Positions 1-8,063 of a stretch of DNA of 64,000 nt are shown here, in pieces. The stretch covers positions 40,049 through 104,048 of the forward strand of contig CAYVRP010000011.1 of the NCBI GenBank assembly GCA_964454025.1, given 5' to 3'. The stretch comes from JAFGBI01 sp964454025. GTDB taxonomy: Bacteria > Myxococcota_A > Polyangia > Polyangiales > Polyangiaceae. Position 1 is the first letter of the stretch, and every line of letters begins with the position of its first letter. The notes beneath the pieces were generated by a model that saw only the letters and a list, made by a program, of their open reading frames with translations, was not told the DNA's origin and did no database searches. The position numbers were made by a program, and so were the translations under genes.

Positions 1-228
1 CCGTCGCGCCCAGGGGGACGAAGTCGGAGTAGCCGCGCACCTCGATGGCCTGGGTAGGGCAGATCTTCACGCAGTTGAAGCACTCCCAGCACATGCTGGG
101 ATCGCGGTTGTAGGCCTTGGAGATCTCGGGGTTGAGGGTCATGAGATCGTTCGGACAGATGTACTGGCAGGCGGTCCTGTCGAGCGCCTTGCATCCGTCG
201 CACTTGCTCGCGATGACGTAGCTGGGCA
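1..228 (-). CDS. aprB: AprB, adenylylsulfate (APS) reductase beta subunit, partial
   Basis: This is the first 76 codons of a gene that runs off the left edge. The sequence begins MPSYVIASKCDGC and holds two 4Fe-4S motifs: C10-x2-C13-x7-C21-x3-C25-P and C47-x2-C50-x2-C53-x3-C57-P. It then continues into a stretch starting VRGYSDFVPLG. This spacing, the CPNDLM segment and the CWEC segment are hallmarks of AprB, which passes electrons to and from the FAD subunit AprA during interconversion of APS and sulfite. It is cytoplasmic. The ATG follows an AGGACC-type weak ribosome site and lies 95 bp after dsrP on the same strand, so it is probably co-transcribed. AprA would be expected just outside the window. 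The AprB identification is strong. The direction (sulfate reduction or sulfur oxidation) cannot be told from this piece. Confidence 0.9.
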
Positions 229-323
229 TGGGTCCTCCGGAGGATGGGGCGCACGTCGGCGCCGGGAGGGGTTGGGGGTAAGGAGCGAATCGGACAGGTT
301 CGTGTCGGGTCGGCGTCGGGGGA

Positions 324-1544
324 TCAGCCGGCGGTCGCGCCGGTCGCCAGCAACGGTCCGGCCGCCGCGGAGGCGGTGGCGGACGTCTCGGCCGCCGCGG
401 TCGTCGCGCGCGTGCGGGCCAGGACCAGCTGCAGGAGGGCGAGGAAGAGCAGGGCGCCCCCCGCGTGGATGCCGAGGGCGACCGTGACCTCGATCGCGCT
501 CGGGGCGTAGGTGACGTCGGCGCCGAGCGCCGAGGGCGCGAAGCCCGAGGGGACGAAGACGAGGCCCTTCTCCAGATAGACCGCGAGGACGACGGCGCCG
601 CACGCCAGGTCGAGCAGGCGCGGGCGCCTCCGGAGCGCGGGCCAGAGCAGTACCCCCAGGGCCAGCGCCGCGAGCCCGGTCGACGTCAGCATCATCGCCG
701 CGGGACCCGCGGCGTGCGCGGCTGGCAGGTAGAGGTGACGGACGTGGGCCGCCCCCCCGGGGAGCCCGGAGTACAGGCTCGTGAAGGTCTCGAGCCCGGA
801 GAAGAGCAGCGTGCCCGCGAGCGTGTAGGTCAGGATGCCGGCCAGGCGCGCCAGCGCCGTCGGGGGGACGGGGAGCGCGCCGGTGGCGTCGAGCGCGCGC
901 GCCAGCAGGAGCAGGAGGGCCGAGCCGGAGGCGAACGCCGTCGCCAGGAACTTGGGGGCGAGGATCGCCGTCATCCAGCCGCCGCGGGCCACCAGGCCCG
1001 CGTAGAGCAGCGCGGTGACCACGTGGATCCCGATGGCGAGCGGGATGGACCCGAGGACGAGCCAGCGCGGCGCGTGCTCCCGCTCGCCCGGTCGGGCCAG
1101 GAGCGAACCGGCGAGCACCGCGCTGCAGGCGAAGAGGTAGCCGGAGAGCGTCAGGACGTCCCAGAACATCAGGGAGGTGGGCGACGGGTGGAGCAGGACG
1201 AAGAGGACGCGCTCCGGGCGCCCCAGGTCCACCAGCACGAACGTGAAGGCTTCGAGGAGCGCCACCACCGAGAGCGCTTCGCCCAAGAGCACCAGCTCCG
1301 CGCCGTCGCGGCGGCCGTGGACGTGGCGGGGCAGGACGACCAGCACGGAGGAGGCGGCGACGCCGACGAGGAAGGTGAACTGGGAGATGTACAGACCCCA
1401 CGGGACGGCCCGCGACAGCCCCGTCACGCCGAGCCCGTGGCGGACCTGCGTCGCGTAGGCGGCGGCGCCGAGGAGGAGCGCGGCCGCCAGCCCGGCGACG
1501 GCGCCGCGCTGGAGGAGGCCGAATCTTGCCGAGCCCTGCCGCAT
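324..1544 (-). CDS. dsrP: DsrP, NrfD/PsrC-family membrane subunit
   Basis: A 406-residue protein with about ten hydrophobic segments. It matches the NrfD family and specifically DsrP: near the N-terminus it has a segment reading WGLYISQFTFLVGVAAS, then VLVDLGRPERV, then LHPSPTSLMFWD, and late in the protein an EKGLVFVPSGF stretch. In the DsrMKJOP complex DsrP is the integral membrane subunit thought to exchange electrons between the quinone pool and the periplasmic ferredoxin DsrO. It starts 4 bp after dsrO ends, so the two are translationally close. No dsrM, dsrK or dsrJ is seen in the window; they must lie elsewhere or be missing. Other NrfD proteins (PsrC, TtrC, SoeC) are possible alternatives, but the Tat-exported partner and the next gene aprB favour DsrP. 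Confidence 0.88.
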   Translation of the reverse strand: MRQGSARFGLLQRGAVAGLAAALLLGAAAYATQVRHGLGVTGLSRAVPWGLYISQFTFLVGVAASSVLVVLPRHVHGRRDGAELVLLGEALSVVALLEAFTFVLVDLGRPERVLFVLLHPSPTSLMFWDVLTLSGYLFACSAVLAGSLLARPGEREHAPRWLVLGSIPLAIGIHVVTALLYAGLVARGGWMTAILAPKFLATAFASGSALLLLLARALDATGALPVPPTALARLAGILTYTLAGTLLFSGLETFTSLYSGLPGGAAHVRHLYLPAAHAAGPAAMMLTSTGLAALALGVLLWPALRRRPRLLDLACGAVVLAVYLEKGLVFVPSGFAPSALGADVTYAPSAIEVTVALGIHAGGALLFLALLQLVLARTRATTAAAETSATASAAAGPLLATGATAG

Positions 1545-1548
1545 GAGC

Positions 1549-2310
1549 CTAGACCAGGTAGAAGACGTTGGGCTGCGTGCCGAGCTCGGGTCGGCGGCGC
1601 AACGCCGGGCGGGTGGCGAGCAGGCGGCTCACGGCCGCGCCGTCGTCGGCGAGATCGCCGAAGGCCAGGGCCCCCGCGCCGTCGCGCTGGCAGGCCTCGA
1701 CGCACGCCGGCGCGAGGCCGACGTCCACGCGCTCGGCGCAGAGCGTGCACTTCTCGACCACGCCCCGGCTTCGCCGCGGGAAGGGGCCGCCGGCAGCGCT
1801 CGACGCCGGGCGCTCCCAGTTGAAGCTCCGGGCGTCGTAGGGGCACGCCGCCATGCAGTAGCGGCAGCCGATGCACCGGTGCGGGTCCATCGCCACCACG
1901 CCGTCTTCGCGCTGCCAGGTGGCGCGGGTAGGGCAGACCCGCGTGCAGGGCGGCGCGCTGCAGTGGTTGCAGGTCACCACCACCGGGAGCTCGCGCCGCG
2001 CCGGGGTCACCCGCGCGTGGAGCTGCTCCGGGAAGACGTTGGCGTAAGGCTCCTTCCAGATCCACTTGAGCTCGTGGCGGGGATCCGCGGGCGAAACCAC
2101 GGCGTGGGCGGCGTGGCATGCCTGCTCGCAGGCCGAGCAGCCGCGGTCCCGCGCGCAGCGGGCGAGGTCCACCACCAGCGCCCAGCGGCGGGAGGGCGCC
2201 GGGGCCAGCAGCGGGCCGCCGACCTCCGGTGCCGCCGCGGCCGCGACCGAGGCGAGCACGACCACGCCCCCGCCGGCGAGCAGCCCGCGCCGCGTCAGCG
2301 CACCGCTCAC
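1549..2310 (-). CDS. dsrO: DsrO, Tat-exported periplasmic ferredoxin
   Basis: A 253-residue iron-sulfur protein. The N-terminus LTRRGLLAGG followed by a hydrophobic alanine-rich stretch is a twin-arginine signal. Four cysteine clusters follow: CSACEQACH near residue 40, CNHCSAPPCTRVCP near 115, CIGCRYCMAACP near 145 and CTLC...CVEAC near 190, enough for up to four 4Fe-4S centres. The C-terminus ends with a PELGTQPNVFYLV tail like that of DsrO. Family knowledge: DsrO sits on the periplasmic face of DsrMKJOP and partners DsrP, whose gene follows directly. The GTG start at 2310 is chosen because GGAGG lies six bases upstream. It is the first gene of the operon; upstream is the divergent mscS and a candidate operator. 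Confidence 0.87.
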   Translation of the reverse strand: MSGALTRRGLLAGGGVVVLASVAAAAAPEVGGPLLAPAPSRRWALVVDLARCARDRGCSACEQACHAAHAVVSPADPRHELKWIWKEPYANVFPEQLHARVTPARRELPVVVTCNHCSAPPCTRVCPTRATWQREDGVVAMDPHRCIGCRYCMAACPYDARSFNWERPASSAAGGPFPRRSRGVVEKCTLCAERVDVGLAPACVEACQRDGAGALAFGDLADDGAAVSRLLATRPALRRRPELGTQPNVFYLV

Positions 2311-2709
2311 GTCGCCTCCTGGTGGCGCGCAGGTCCGGGCGGGCGCCGCGCGGCGCTCCCGCTCTGCCCAGACCCGCCCGGCGCCGCGGGCGGGCCGCCG
2401 TGGCGCGGCCCCCAGGGGGGCTCACGGCGGGAGGCGACGGGGGCCGGCTTGGGAGCGCACATGGGCCGGGGGAGGCCCCCCTGGTTGCAGCAACCGTGCC
2501 GATCAGGTTCGCGGTTCGGAACCCGGTATTTCCGCTACTTTCTTCCGGTCCGGCAAATATGACGGGAACAGGCCCGTCATATGCAACGGATCAATGCCGA
2601 GCCACGGGGGGATCGGTCCGGTTCCCCGCGCGCCGGCGCCGACCGCAAGGCCGCGTCCACCGCCCGCTGGTGGCTCGCCCGCGAGGCATCGGCTATTCGA
2701 GCCCCCAGC
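2311..2709. promoter_or_regulatory. Divergent intergenic region between dsrO and mscS
   Basis: About 400 bp without a credible gene. The part from about 2510 to 2590 is the least GC-rich stretch in the neighbourhood and contains AAATAT. It is where promoters for both the dsrO-dsrP-aprB operon and mscS would be expected. The perfect inverted repeat listed separately lies inside it. The rest (2311-2500) is GC-rich and shows nothing recognisable. Confidence 0.5.
2557..2582. promoter_or_regulatory. Perfect 10-bp inverted repeat, candidate operator
   Basis: The arms ATATGACGGG (2557-2566) and CCCGTCATAT (2573-2582) are exact reverse complements around the 6-bp spacer AACAGG. The site sits in an AT-richer pocket between the divergent dsrO and mscS genes, the usual place for a dimeric repressor or activator of the TetR/GntR/CRP type. 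The arms could also form an RNA stem, but there is no T-run. The binding protein is unknown. Confidence 0.6.
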
Positions 2710-3591
2710 ATGGACTCGGTCCAGGGGTTCACGCAGGCCGTCACCACGTGGCTCATCACGCACGGGCTGCGGGTGGTCATCGCGCTCGCTCTCGGCGCCA
2801 CCGCCCTCTACCTCGGCCGGCGGATCGTCAGCCGGGTGTTCCAGCCGCTGGTCGACGCCAGCGAGCTGGAGATGCGCAAGCGCGCCGAGACGCTCCGCGC
2901 CCTGGTCCGCTCCCTGATCTCGGCCACGCTGGTCCTGGTCACCGCCATCGTGGTGCTGAGCGAGCTCGGGATCGACGTCGGCCCGGTGCTGGCCGCCGCG
3001 GGGATCGTCGGCATCGCGGTCGGCTTCGGGGCCCAGCAGCTCGTCCAGGACGTGATCAGCGGGTTCTTCATCCTCATGGAGGATCAGATCCGGGTGGGCG
3101 ACGTGATCGAGACCGCGGGCCGCTCGGGGCTGGTGGAGAACGTGTCCCTGCGCTCCACGAAGCTCCGGGATCTGGCGGGCAACGTCCATTTCATCCGGAA
3201 CGGGAAGATCGACGTCGTCACCAACATGACCAAGGACTTCTCGTTTTACCTCTTCGACGTCGGCGTCGCGTACGACGCGGACCTGGACGCCGTCTTCGCC
3301 GCCCTGCGCGCCACGGACGCCGACCTCCGCGCCGATCCCGCGTACGCCGGTGAGATCCTCGAGCCCCTCGAGGTGCTGGGGGTCGATCGCTTCGCGGACT
3401 CGTCGATCGTCATCAAGGGCCGCATCAAGACCCTCCCGAGCAAGCAATGGCGCGTGGGCCGGGAGTACAACCGCCGGCGCCGGGCGGCCTGCGCCGCGCG
3501 CGGCATCGAGTTCCCGTTCCCGCAGATCACCGTGTGGGCCGGCGGTGCGGCGGCGCCGCGCGTTCCCGACCCGCCGCCGCGCGCCGGCTGA
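2710..3591 (+). CDS. MscS-family small-conductance mechanosensitive channel
   Basis: A 293-residue inner-membrane channel that opens under membrane tension to release solutes during osmotic downshock. Three hydrophobic segments lie in the first 130 residues. The third holds the glycine/alanine-rich pore helix IVGIAVGFGAQQLVQDVISG, followed by FILMEDQIRVGDVIE, the classic MscS beta-domain entry. The soluble C-terminal vestibule follows (LRDLAGNVHFIRNG). The length is normal for a short MscS. An in-frame ATG at 2581 would add 43 residues, but it lies inside the inverted-repeat operator and those residues look non-coding, so ATG 2710 is preferred. The gene is divergent from dsrO and convergent with the next gene. 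Confidence 0.88.
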   Translation: MDSVQGFTQAVTTWLITHGLRVVIALALGATALYLGRRIVSRVFQPLVDASELEMRKRAETLRALVRSLISATLVLVTAIVVLSELGIDVGPVLAAAGIVGIAVGFGAQQLVQDVISGFFILMEDQIRVGDVIETAGRSGLVENVSLRSTKLRDLAGNVHFIRNGKIDVVTNMTKDFSFYLFDVGVAYDADLDAVFAALRATDADLRADPAYAGEILEPLEVLGVDRFADSSIVIKGRIKTLPSKQWRVGREYNRRRRAACAARGIEFPFPQITVWAGGAAAPRVPDPPPRAG

Positions 3592-3613
3592 GCGCGCGCC
3601 CGGCGCGCGGTCA
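3589..3613. terminator. GC palindrome spanning both convergent stop codons
   Basis: The stop codons of mscS (3589-3591) and of the minus-strand gene (3611-3613) form the two ends of a 25-bp near-palindrome with one G-G mismatch and a CGCGCGCC core. It could act as a bidirectional terminator, although there is no T-run. Confidence 0.35.
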
Positions 3614-5251
3614 CTCCTCGCCCGGCCAGGGGCGGTGGATCGCGGCGGCGTCGTAGAGCCAGAAGCGGCCGCGGTGGCTCTTCGCGATGACCCGGTCGGC
3701 GTAGGCGCCGAAGGTGCGCCAGCGGGGGTCCTCGCCGGGGTCCTCGTCCGGGGTGCGCACCAGCACCCAGTCGAAGTAAGCCGCGTAGGCGGCGCGCGGA
3801 TCGTAGCTCTCCGGGTGCCACTCGAGCCCGGACGGGAAGCGCGGCGGGCGCTCGCCCGCGTCGCGGCGGCGCACGGGGAGGCTCGCGTACCGGGTGAAGT
3901 CGAAGGCGATCTCGCCCGGGCGCCGCACCACGTGGTAGGCGAGCTGGTGCACCCAGATCTCGCGCCAGATGGCCGGCGACGCCGAGTAAGAGTGCATCAC
4001 GGCGATGGCGCGCGCCCCCGGCGGCAGATCATCGATGATGGCGCTCGCGTCGCGCGCGCCCGGGATGGTCGCGAAGGCGCGGACCGTCGTCAGCGCGAGC
4101 GTGAGCCCCAGGGTGACGATCGCGGCGCGGACCCCCCGCGCGAGGCCGCCCTCCCCGCGGGGCGTGGCCGCGACGAGGAAGGTGAGCCAGAGGACCGGCA
4201 GCCGCTCGAAGATCCACCAGGTGCTCATGAGCACCCGCGGCGTGATGAGATAGAGCAGGAACCACGTGGCAGCGAGCGCGCGAAACTCGCGGGAGCGCGG
4301 CGCGGCGGACGCCGGAGGTGCGACCGCGCTCGCGAGCCAGAGCAGCAGCAGCAGGCCGAGGGAAGCCAGGAAGAGGACGCGATCGGCCTGGTCGCCGAGG
4401 TTTCCGACGGCGAAGCTCGAGAGCTCCCAGAGCTTCTGCCAGGCCGGAGCGTCCAGGCCGTCCTGCTGGGGCTCCCAGTAGATGTGCGGCGCGTTGCGGT
4501 GGGCGCGGTGGACCAGCACCGCGTAGCCCGCGGCCGGCAGGACCGGCCAGGGTGCGGTCACCACCTCGCGCAGCCAGGGTCGCAGCCCCACCTCGCGCGG
4601 CAGCCGTCGCGCGAGGGTGGCGACGCCGACGCTGATGCACAGGCAGAGCAGAACCAGGACGTGCGCGTAGGCGACGATCAGCGCCCCGGCGACGACCCAC
4701 CCGAGCGCATGGCGCTCCCCATCCCGCCAGCGCATCCACCCGGCGAGCGTGAGCAGCCCCACCGGGGCGAACAGGGCATAGTTGATGAAACCCCAGCCGA
4801 CGACGTAGCTGTAGGACAGCGGCAGGAGGAAGGCCGCGTACCAGCGCGGTCGAGCGGCGACGTCCATGATCGCGAGCGCGGCGCAGGCGGTCAGGATCGG
4901 CACCAGCGACAGCAGGATCTTGCCCGCCACCTCGATCGGGACGACGAGGCCCAGCGCCGCGACCAGGACGTGAAAGAGGCCATTATAGGTGAGGGGCGTC
5001 GCGACGTATACGGCGTGCTCGGGCGCGGACGGGTCCAGGAGGCGGCGCAGGATGGCGCCCAGCGCCAGGTGCTGCGGGTAGTCGATGCACGGCGGGCAAG
5101 GGGTGAGCCAGTAGGCGAGGGCGAAGACGCCCACCGCGCCCCAGTAGGCGGCGGTGAGCCCCGGCGTCTCGAGGCGTCCTCGCTCGAGCCAGCCGCGCCA
5201 CCGCGCGGCGCGGAGCGGCGGTCGAGCGGGCGCAGGCGCGGCGGCGGTCAT
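3611..5251 (-). CDS. Multipass membrane protein, possible GT-C-type glycosyltransferase
   Basis: A 546-residue protein with roughly ten to eleven membrane segments and a soluble C-terminal domain. An early loop after the first membrane segment carries CPPCIDYPQHLALG; an aspartate in this first periplasmic loop is typical of GT-C sugar transferases that use lipid-linked sugars. Later loops contain YWEPQQDGLDAP and a C-terminal domain rich in Trp and Tyr (DWVLVRTPDEDP). I do not recognise a named family. The architecture resembles mannosyltransferase-like or O-antigen-type membrane proteins, but function is inference. It ends against mscS and is followed on the same strand, 48 bp upstream, by the beta-helix protein. 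Confidence 0.7.
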   Translation of the reverse strand: MTAAAPAPARPPLRAARWRGWLERGRLETPGLTAAYWGAVGVFALAYWLTPCPPCIDYPQHLALGAILRRLLDPSAPEHAVYVATPLTYNGLFHVLVAALGLVVPIEVAGKILLSLVPILTACAALAIMDVAARPRWYAAFLLPLSYSYVVGWGFINYALFAPVGLLTLAGWMRWRDGERHALGWVVAGALIVAYAHVLVLLCLCISVGVATLARRLPREVGLRPWLREVVTAPWPVLPAAGYAVLVHRAHRNAPHIYWEPQQDGLDAPAWQKLWELSSFAVGNLGDQADRVLFLASLGLLLLLWLASAVAPPASAAPRSREFRALAATWFLLYLITPRVLMSTWWIFERLPVLWLTFLVAATPRGEGGLARGVRAAIVTLGLTLALTTVRAFATIPGARDASAIIDDLPPGARAIAVMHSYSASPAIWREIWVHQLAYHVVRRPGEIAFDFTRYASLPVRRRDAGERPPRFPSGLEWHPESYDPRAAYAAYFDWVLVRTPDEDPGEDPRWRTFGAYADRVIAKSHRGRFWLYDAAAIHRPWPGEE

Positions 5252-5298
5252 CGGCGCCCGCCTTGATAGCGGGTCGCCCCCCAGGCCGCCAGGGGGCG

Positions 5299-6915
5299 TC
5301 AGCGTCCGCCCGCGCTCCGGCGCCGCCGGGCGAGCAGCAGCAGCGCCAGCGCGACGAGCGCGCCCCGCGCGGGCGCCGGGGCCCGGCCGACCAGCGCGCA
5401 GCCGCAGCCGCCCGCGGCGCCGCCGTCACCGGCCGCGCCGCGCGACGTGGGGGGCGCCACCGGCGGGGTCGACGAGCCCCCCGTGGGAGAGGCGTCGCTG
5501 CCGGTGCTGGTCCCCGTGGTGGAGCCGGTGTCGAGCGGCTGCGCGGCGCTGCACGCGGGATCGCTGGCCTGGTCGCAGTACTCGGAGGCGCCGATGTCGG
5601 GCGCCGCCCCGAGGTAGACCGGGTTGCCGTCGAAGTCGGTCCAGTCCCGCCAGGCGAGCGGGCTACCGGCGTCGATGGCCGCGCTGCCCGCGCCGAGGCG
5701 ATAGTCCGCGGTGAACGCCGCCGCGGCCTCGTCCACCTGGAGCTCGCCCGGACCCAGCGTCCAGCTCGGCGCGGCGCCCACGAAGAGGTTGTGGTAGTGA
5801 TCACCGTCGGGGACGTTGCCCAGCTGGATCCCGCCGAAGCCGGGGCTCGCGCCCTGGACGACGGCGAAGATGTTGTTGCGGACGACGATCTCGCCGGGCT
5901 CGAGCACGCCGGTGTAGCCCGCGTCCTCCTCGACGTTGAGGCCGAACATGTCGCGCGCCGCCTGCTCGATGAGGTGGTTGTTCGGCGTGTGGACGATGGT
6001 GTTGTGCTCGAACACCAGGTTCCTGAAATCCGTGTTGACCGGCTGCAGCAGGTATAGCCACATCGCGTCCACGGAGATGTTGTAGGCGACCAGCGAGTCC
6101 TCGATCTTGCCGTGGTGCTCCTGGATGGCGTCGGTGCCCTGGAAGTTGCCGGAGCAGCCCTCGAAGAGGCCGACGCTCTGCTCGCAGTAGTTGTGGTGGA
6201 ACAGGACGCCAGAGATGGTGGATCCGGCCTGCCCGTTCACGATCTCGAGGCAGCCGCCCTCCGAGCCCCCGAGCGTGGAGTTCGGGCCGTGCGCCTCGAG
6301 GGCCACATTGTACGCGATCTCGTTGTTCGAGGCCATCACCATGTAGGCCTCGGCGCCGCCCGAGGTGTTCATGTCCCCCGTGTCGCCGCTCATGGCCGAG
6401 AGGTGGTGGACCACGTTGTGGTGGATGTAGTTGCCCTCGCCCATGATCCCGAAGCCGAGCTCGAACGAACCCCCGGAGCCGTCCACCTCGCAGTCTCGCA
6501 CCTCGGCGCCGGGGCCCTGGACCGAGATCCCCACCCGTCCGGAGCCGATCACCTTGACTCCGGCCAGGACCCCGTCCTGGCCCACCGTCACGCCTCCGAA
6601 GCCGGCGCCCGTGCCCGCGATGACGGGCCGCGCCGCGGACTCGGGGCCGTAGCGGGTGACGATGGCGCTGCGGATGCTGAGCCCGCTCGTCTCGTACGGG
6701 TTGGCGGTGCCGGCCTTGAGGTACAGCGCCTCGTAGCCGCCGCCGCCGAAGCCGCTCCCCGCGACGCTCGCGAGCGTGCGCTTCGGGGTGGCCTCGGAGA
6801 GGCCGTCGTTGGCGTCGTCGCCCGCGTCGGCGTCGAGGTAGTACTCCTGCGCGCTGCCCCAGGTCGCGGTGGTCAGGACGGCCGCGATCGCGGCCACGCC
6901 TCGTCGGTTCGGCAT
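5299..6915 (-). CDS. Secreted beta-helix repeat protein with MYXO-CTERM tail
   Basis: A 538-residue surface protein. A short signal peptide (MPNRRGVAAIAAVL) is followed by YYLDADAGDDANDG, the usual opening of right-handed parallel beta-helix proteins. The body has many short repeats with NEIAYNV, HHNVVHH and RNNIF patterns typical of beta-helix coils. A Thr/Ser/Gly-rich linker precedes a C-terminal GGCGCA motif, a hydrophobic stretch and an RRRR cluster. This is the MYXO-CTERM sorting signal found in Myxococcota, which is processed at the cysteine for surface anchoring. The ATG at 6915 has GGAGG seven bases upstream; an open frame extends much further upstream but has no coding character. The ligand or substrate is unknown; polysaccharide binding or cleavage is possible. 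Confidence 0.85.
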   Translation of the reverse strand: MPNRRGVAAIAAVLTTATWGSAQEYYLDADAGDDANDGLSEATPKRTLASVAGSGFGGGGYEALYLKAGTANPYETSGLSIRSAIVTRYGPESAARPVIAGTGAGFGGVTVGQDGVLAGVKVIGSGRVGISVQGPGAEVRDCEVDGSGGSFELGFGIMGEGNYIHHNVVHHLSAMSGDTGDMNTSGGAEAYMVMASNNEIAYNVALEAHGPNSTLGGSEGGCLEIVNGQAGSTISGVLFHHNYCEQSVGLFEGCSGNFQGTDAIQEHHGKIEDSLVAYNISVDAMWLYLLQPVNTDFRNLVFEHNTIVHTPNNHLIEQAARDMFGLNVEEDAGYTGVLEPGEIVVRNNIFAVVQGASPGFGGIQLGNVPDGDHYHNLFVGAAPSWTLGPGELQVDEAAAAFTADYRLGAGSAAIDAGSPLAWRDWTDFDGNPVYLGAAPDIGASEYCDQASDPACSAAQPLDTGSTTGTSTGSDASPTGGSSTPPVAPPTSRGAAGDGGAAGGCGCALVGRAPAPARGALVALALLLLARRRRSAGGR

Positions 6916-7165
6916 GGGTCGCCTCCTCGTCTCGCGTACAGTCAACGGTACCCCGCGCGCGCAGGCGAAACCAACGGCGCGGAGCCCGCCTCGTCGCGCC
7001 GCCTGCAACGCGGCCGCAGTATTACCGTGTCGGGCCAAGGATCGATCGGCGACGGGCGAGCGCGCCGCTCGGCCGCGTCGCTCGCGCGGGCGCCTGGGCG
7101 GGCGGGTGCGGCGCGGCCGCCGCGTTGACGGCTCGACGCGGGCGCGGCATCGTCTCGCCGCCGCC

Positions 7166-8038
7166 ATGAACCCACGAGATTCCGCCCTGCCACGGTGTCT
7201 TCTCGCCGGGCTGCTCCTGCTCTGTCCTCCGCTCCTCGCGCAGGAATCCACCGACACTGCCGACCCCGCGGACGAGGCGGGCGACGGCGGCGACGAGGGT
7301 GACGACGCGGTGGCGGAATCGGCGGACGTCGCGGACGAGGCCGAGGCCGAGGTCACCCTCGACCCGGACGCGGGCGCGCGCGGCGCGTGCAGCCCCGCCT
7401 GCCGGGCCGGGTTCGTCTGCGTCGAGGGGCGCTGCGTCACGGCCTGCAACCCGCCCTGTGCCGCCGACGAGGTGTGCGCGGCCAGCGGCGCCTGCGTGCC
7501 CGCGCGCGATCTCGAGCCCGAGTCGACCGATCCGGCCCGGACGCTGACCGGCGTGCACGGCTTCGGCGGCGTGGTGCTCGGCGGCGGGGTCACGCTGCAC
7601 TCCTTCAGTCTGCCGGACGGGACCCTCGACACGCCGACCACCTGGGGGGCGTTCCTCTTCGCGCTCCGCGCGGGGGTCACCGTCGACCAGGCCGAGGTGT
7701 CGCTGGAGTGGGCGCCGAGCACCTTCCGGCCGATCATCGGCGACTCGGAGCCGGCGCTGGACAACGACGACTCGCTGCACAGCTTCACCGGCGGTGTCGG
7801 CTACCACCTCCCGCTCACTCCGGGCGCCTATTGGACCCTGCGCCTCGGCGCCGGCTTCATCGCCACCGGCGATCGCACCGACTTCCTCGGGCGCCTCGAT
7901 CTGTTCGCCATCTCCGTGAAGACGAGGTACCTGCTCCTCGACTTCTCGTTCCCCAGCGTGCGCTACCAGTCGGACTTCGACCTTTATCATCGCTGGACGG
8001 GCATGTTCAACGTGGGCGTGGCGTACATCTCGCCGTGA
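7166..8038 (+). CDS. Secreted EB/dickkopf-like Cys-rich plus beta-barrel-like protein
   Basis: A 290-residue exported protein of unknown function. The signal peptide (MNPRDSALPRCLLAGLLLL) ends near AQES. An acidic low-complexity stretch (residues about 25-70) follows, then a compact cysteine-rich module (CSPACRAGFVCVEGRCV and CNPPCAADEVCAASGACV). The remaining 180 residues have alternating hydrophobic and aromatic strands ending in YISP, as in outer-membrane beta-barrel proteins. This mix of a cysteine-rich module with a barrel-like C-terminus is common in myxobacterial surface proteins. The ATG at 7166 is chosen because the signal peptide begins there. It is divergent from the beta-helix gene and precedes the NFACT-R gene by 25 bp. 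Confidence 0.75.
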   Translation: MNPRDSALPRCLLAGLLLLCPPLLAQESTDTADPADEAGDGGDEGDDAVAESADVADEAEAEVTLDPDAGARGACSPACRAGFVCVEGRCVTACNPPCAADEVCAASGACVPARDLEPESTDPARTLTGVHGFGGVVLGGGVTLHSFSLPDGTLDTPTTWGAFLFALRAGVTVDQAEVSLEWAPSTFRPIIGDSEPALDNDDSLHSFTGGVGYHLPLTPGAYWTLRLGAGFIATGDRTDFLGRLDLFAISVKTRYLLLDFSFPSVRYQSDFDLYHRWTGMFNVGVAYISP

Positions 8039-8063
8039 GCCGGGGCGGCGTCGGGGTCCGAGC

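Noticed and set aside
465..1823. Long plus-strand open frame antisense to dsrP and dsrO
   Set aside because: Composition is Arg/Glu/Gly-rich with no domain, and it mirrors two well-supported minus-strand genes; typical of high-GC antisense frames.
6916..7788. N-terminal extension of the beta-helix frame to 7788
   Set aside because: The signal peptide and GGAGG ribosome site place the start at 6915; the extension is antisense to the 7166-8038 gene.
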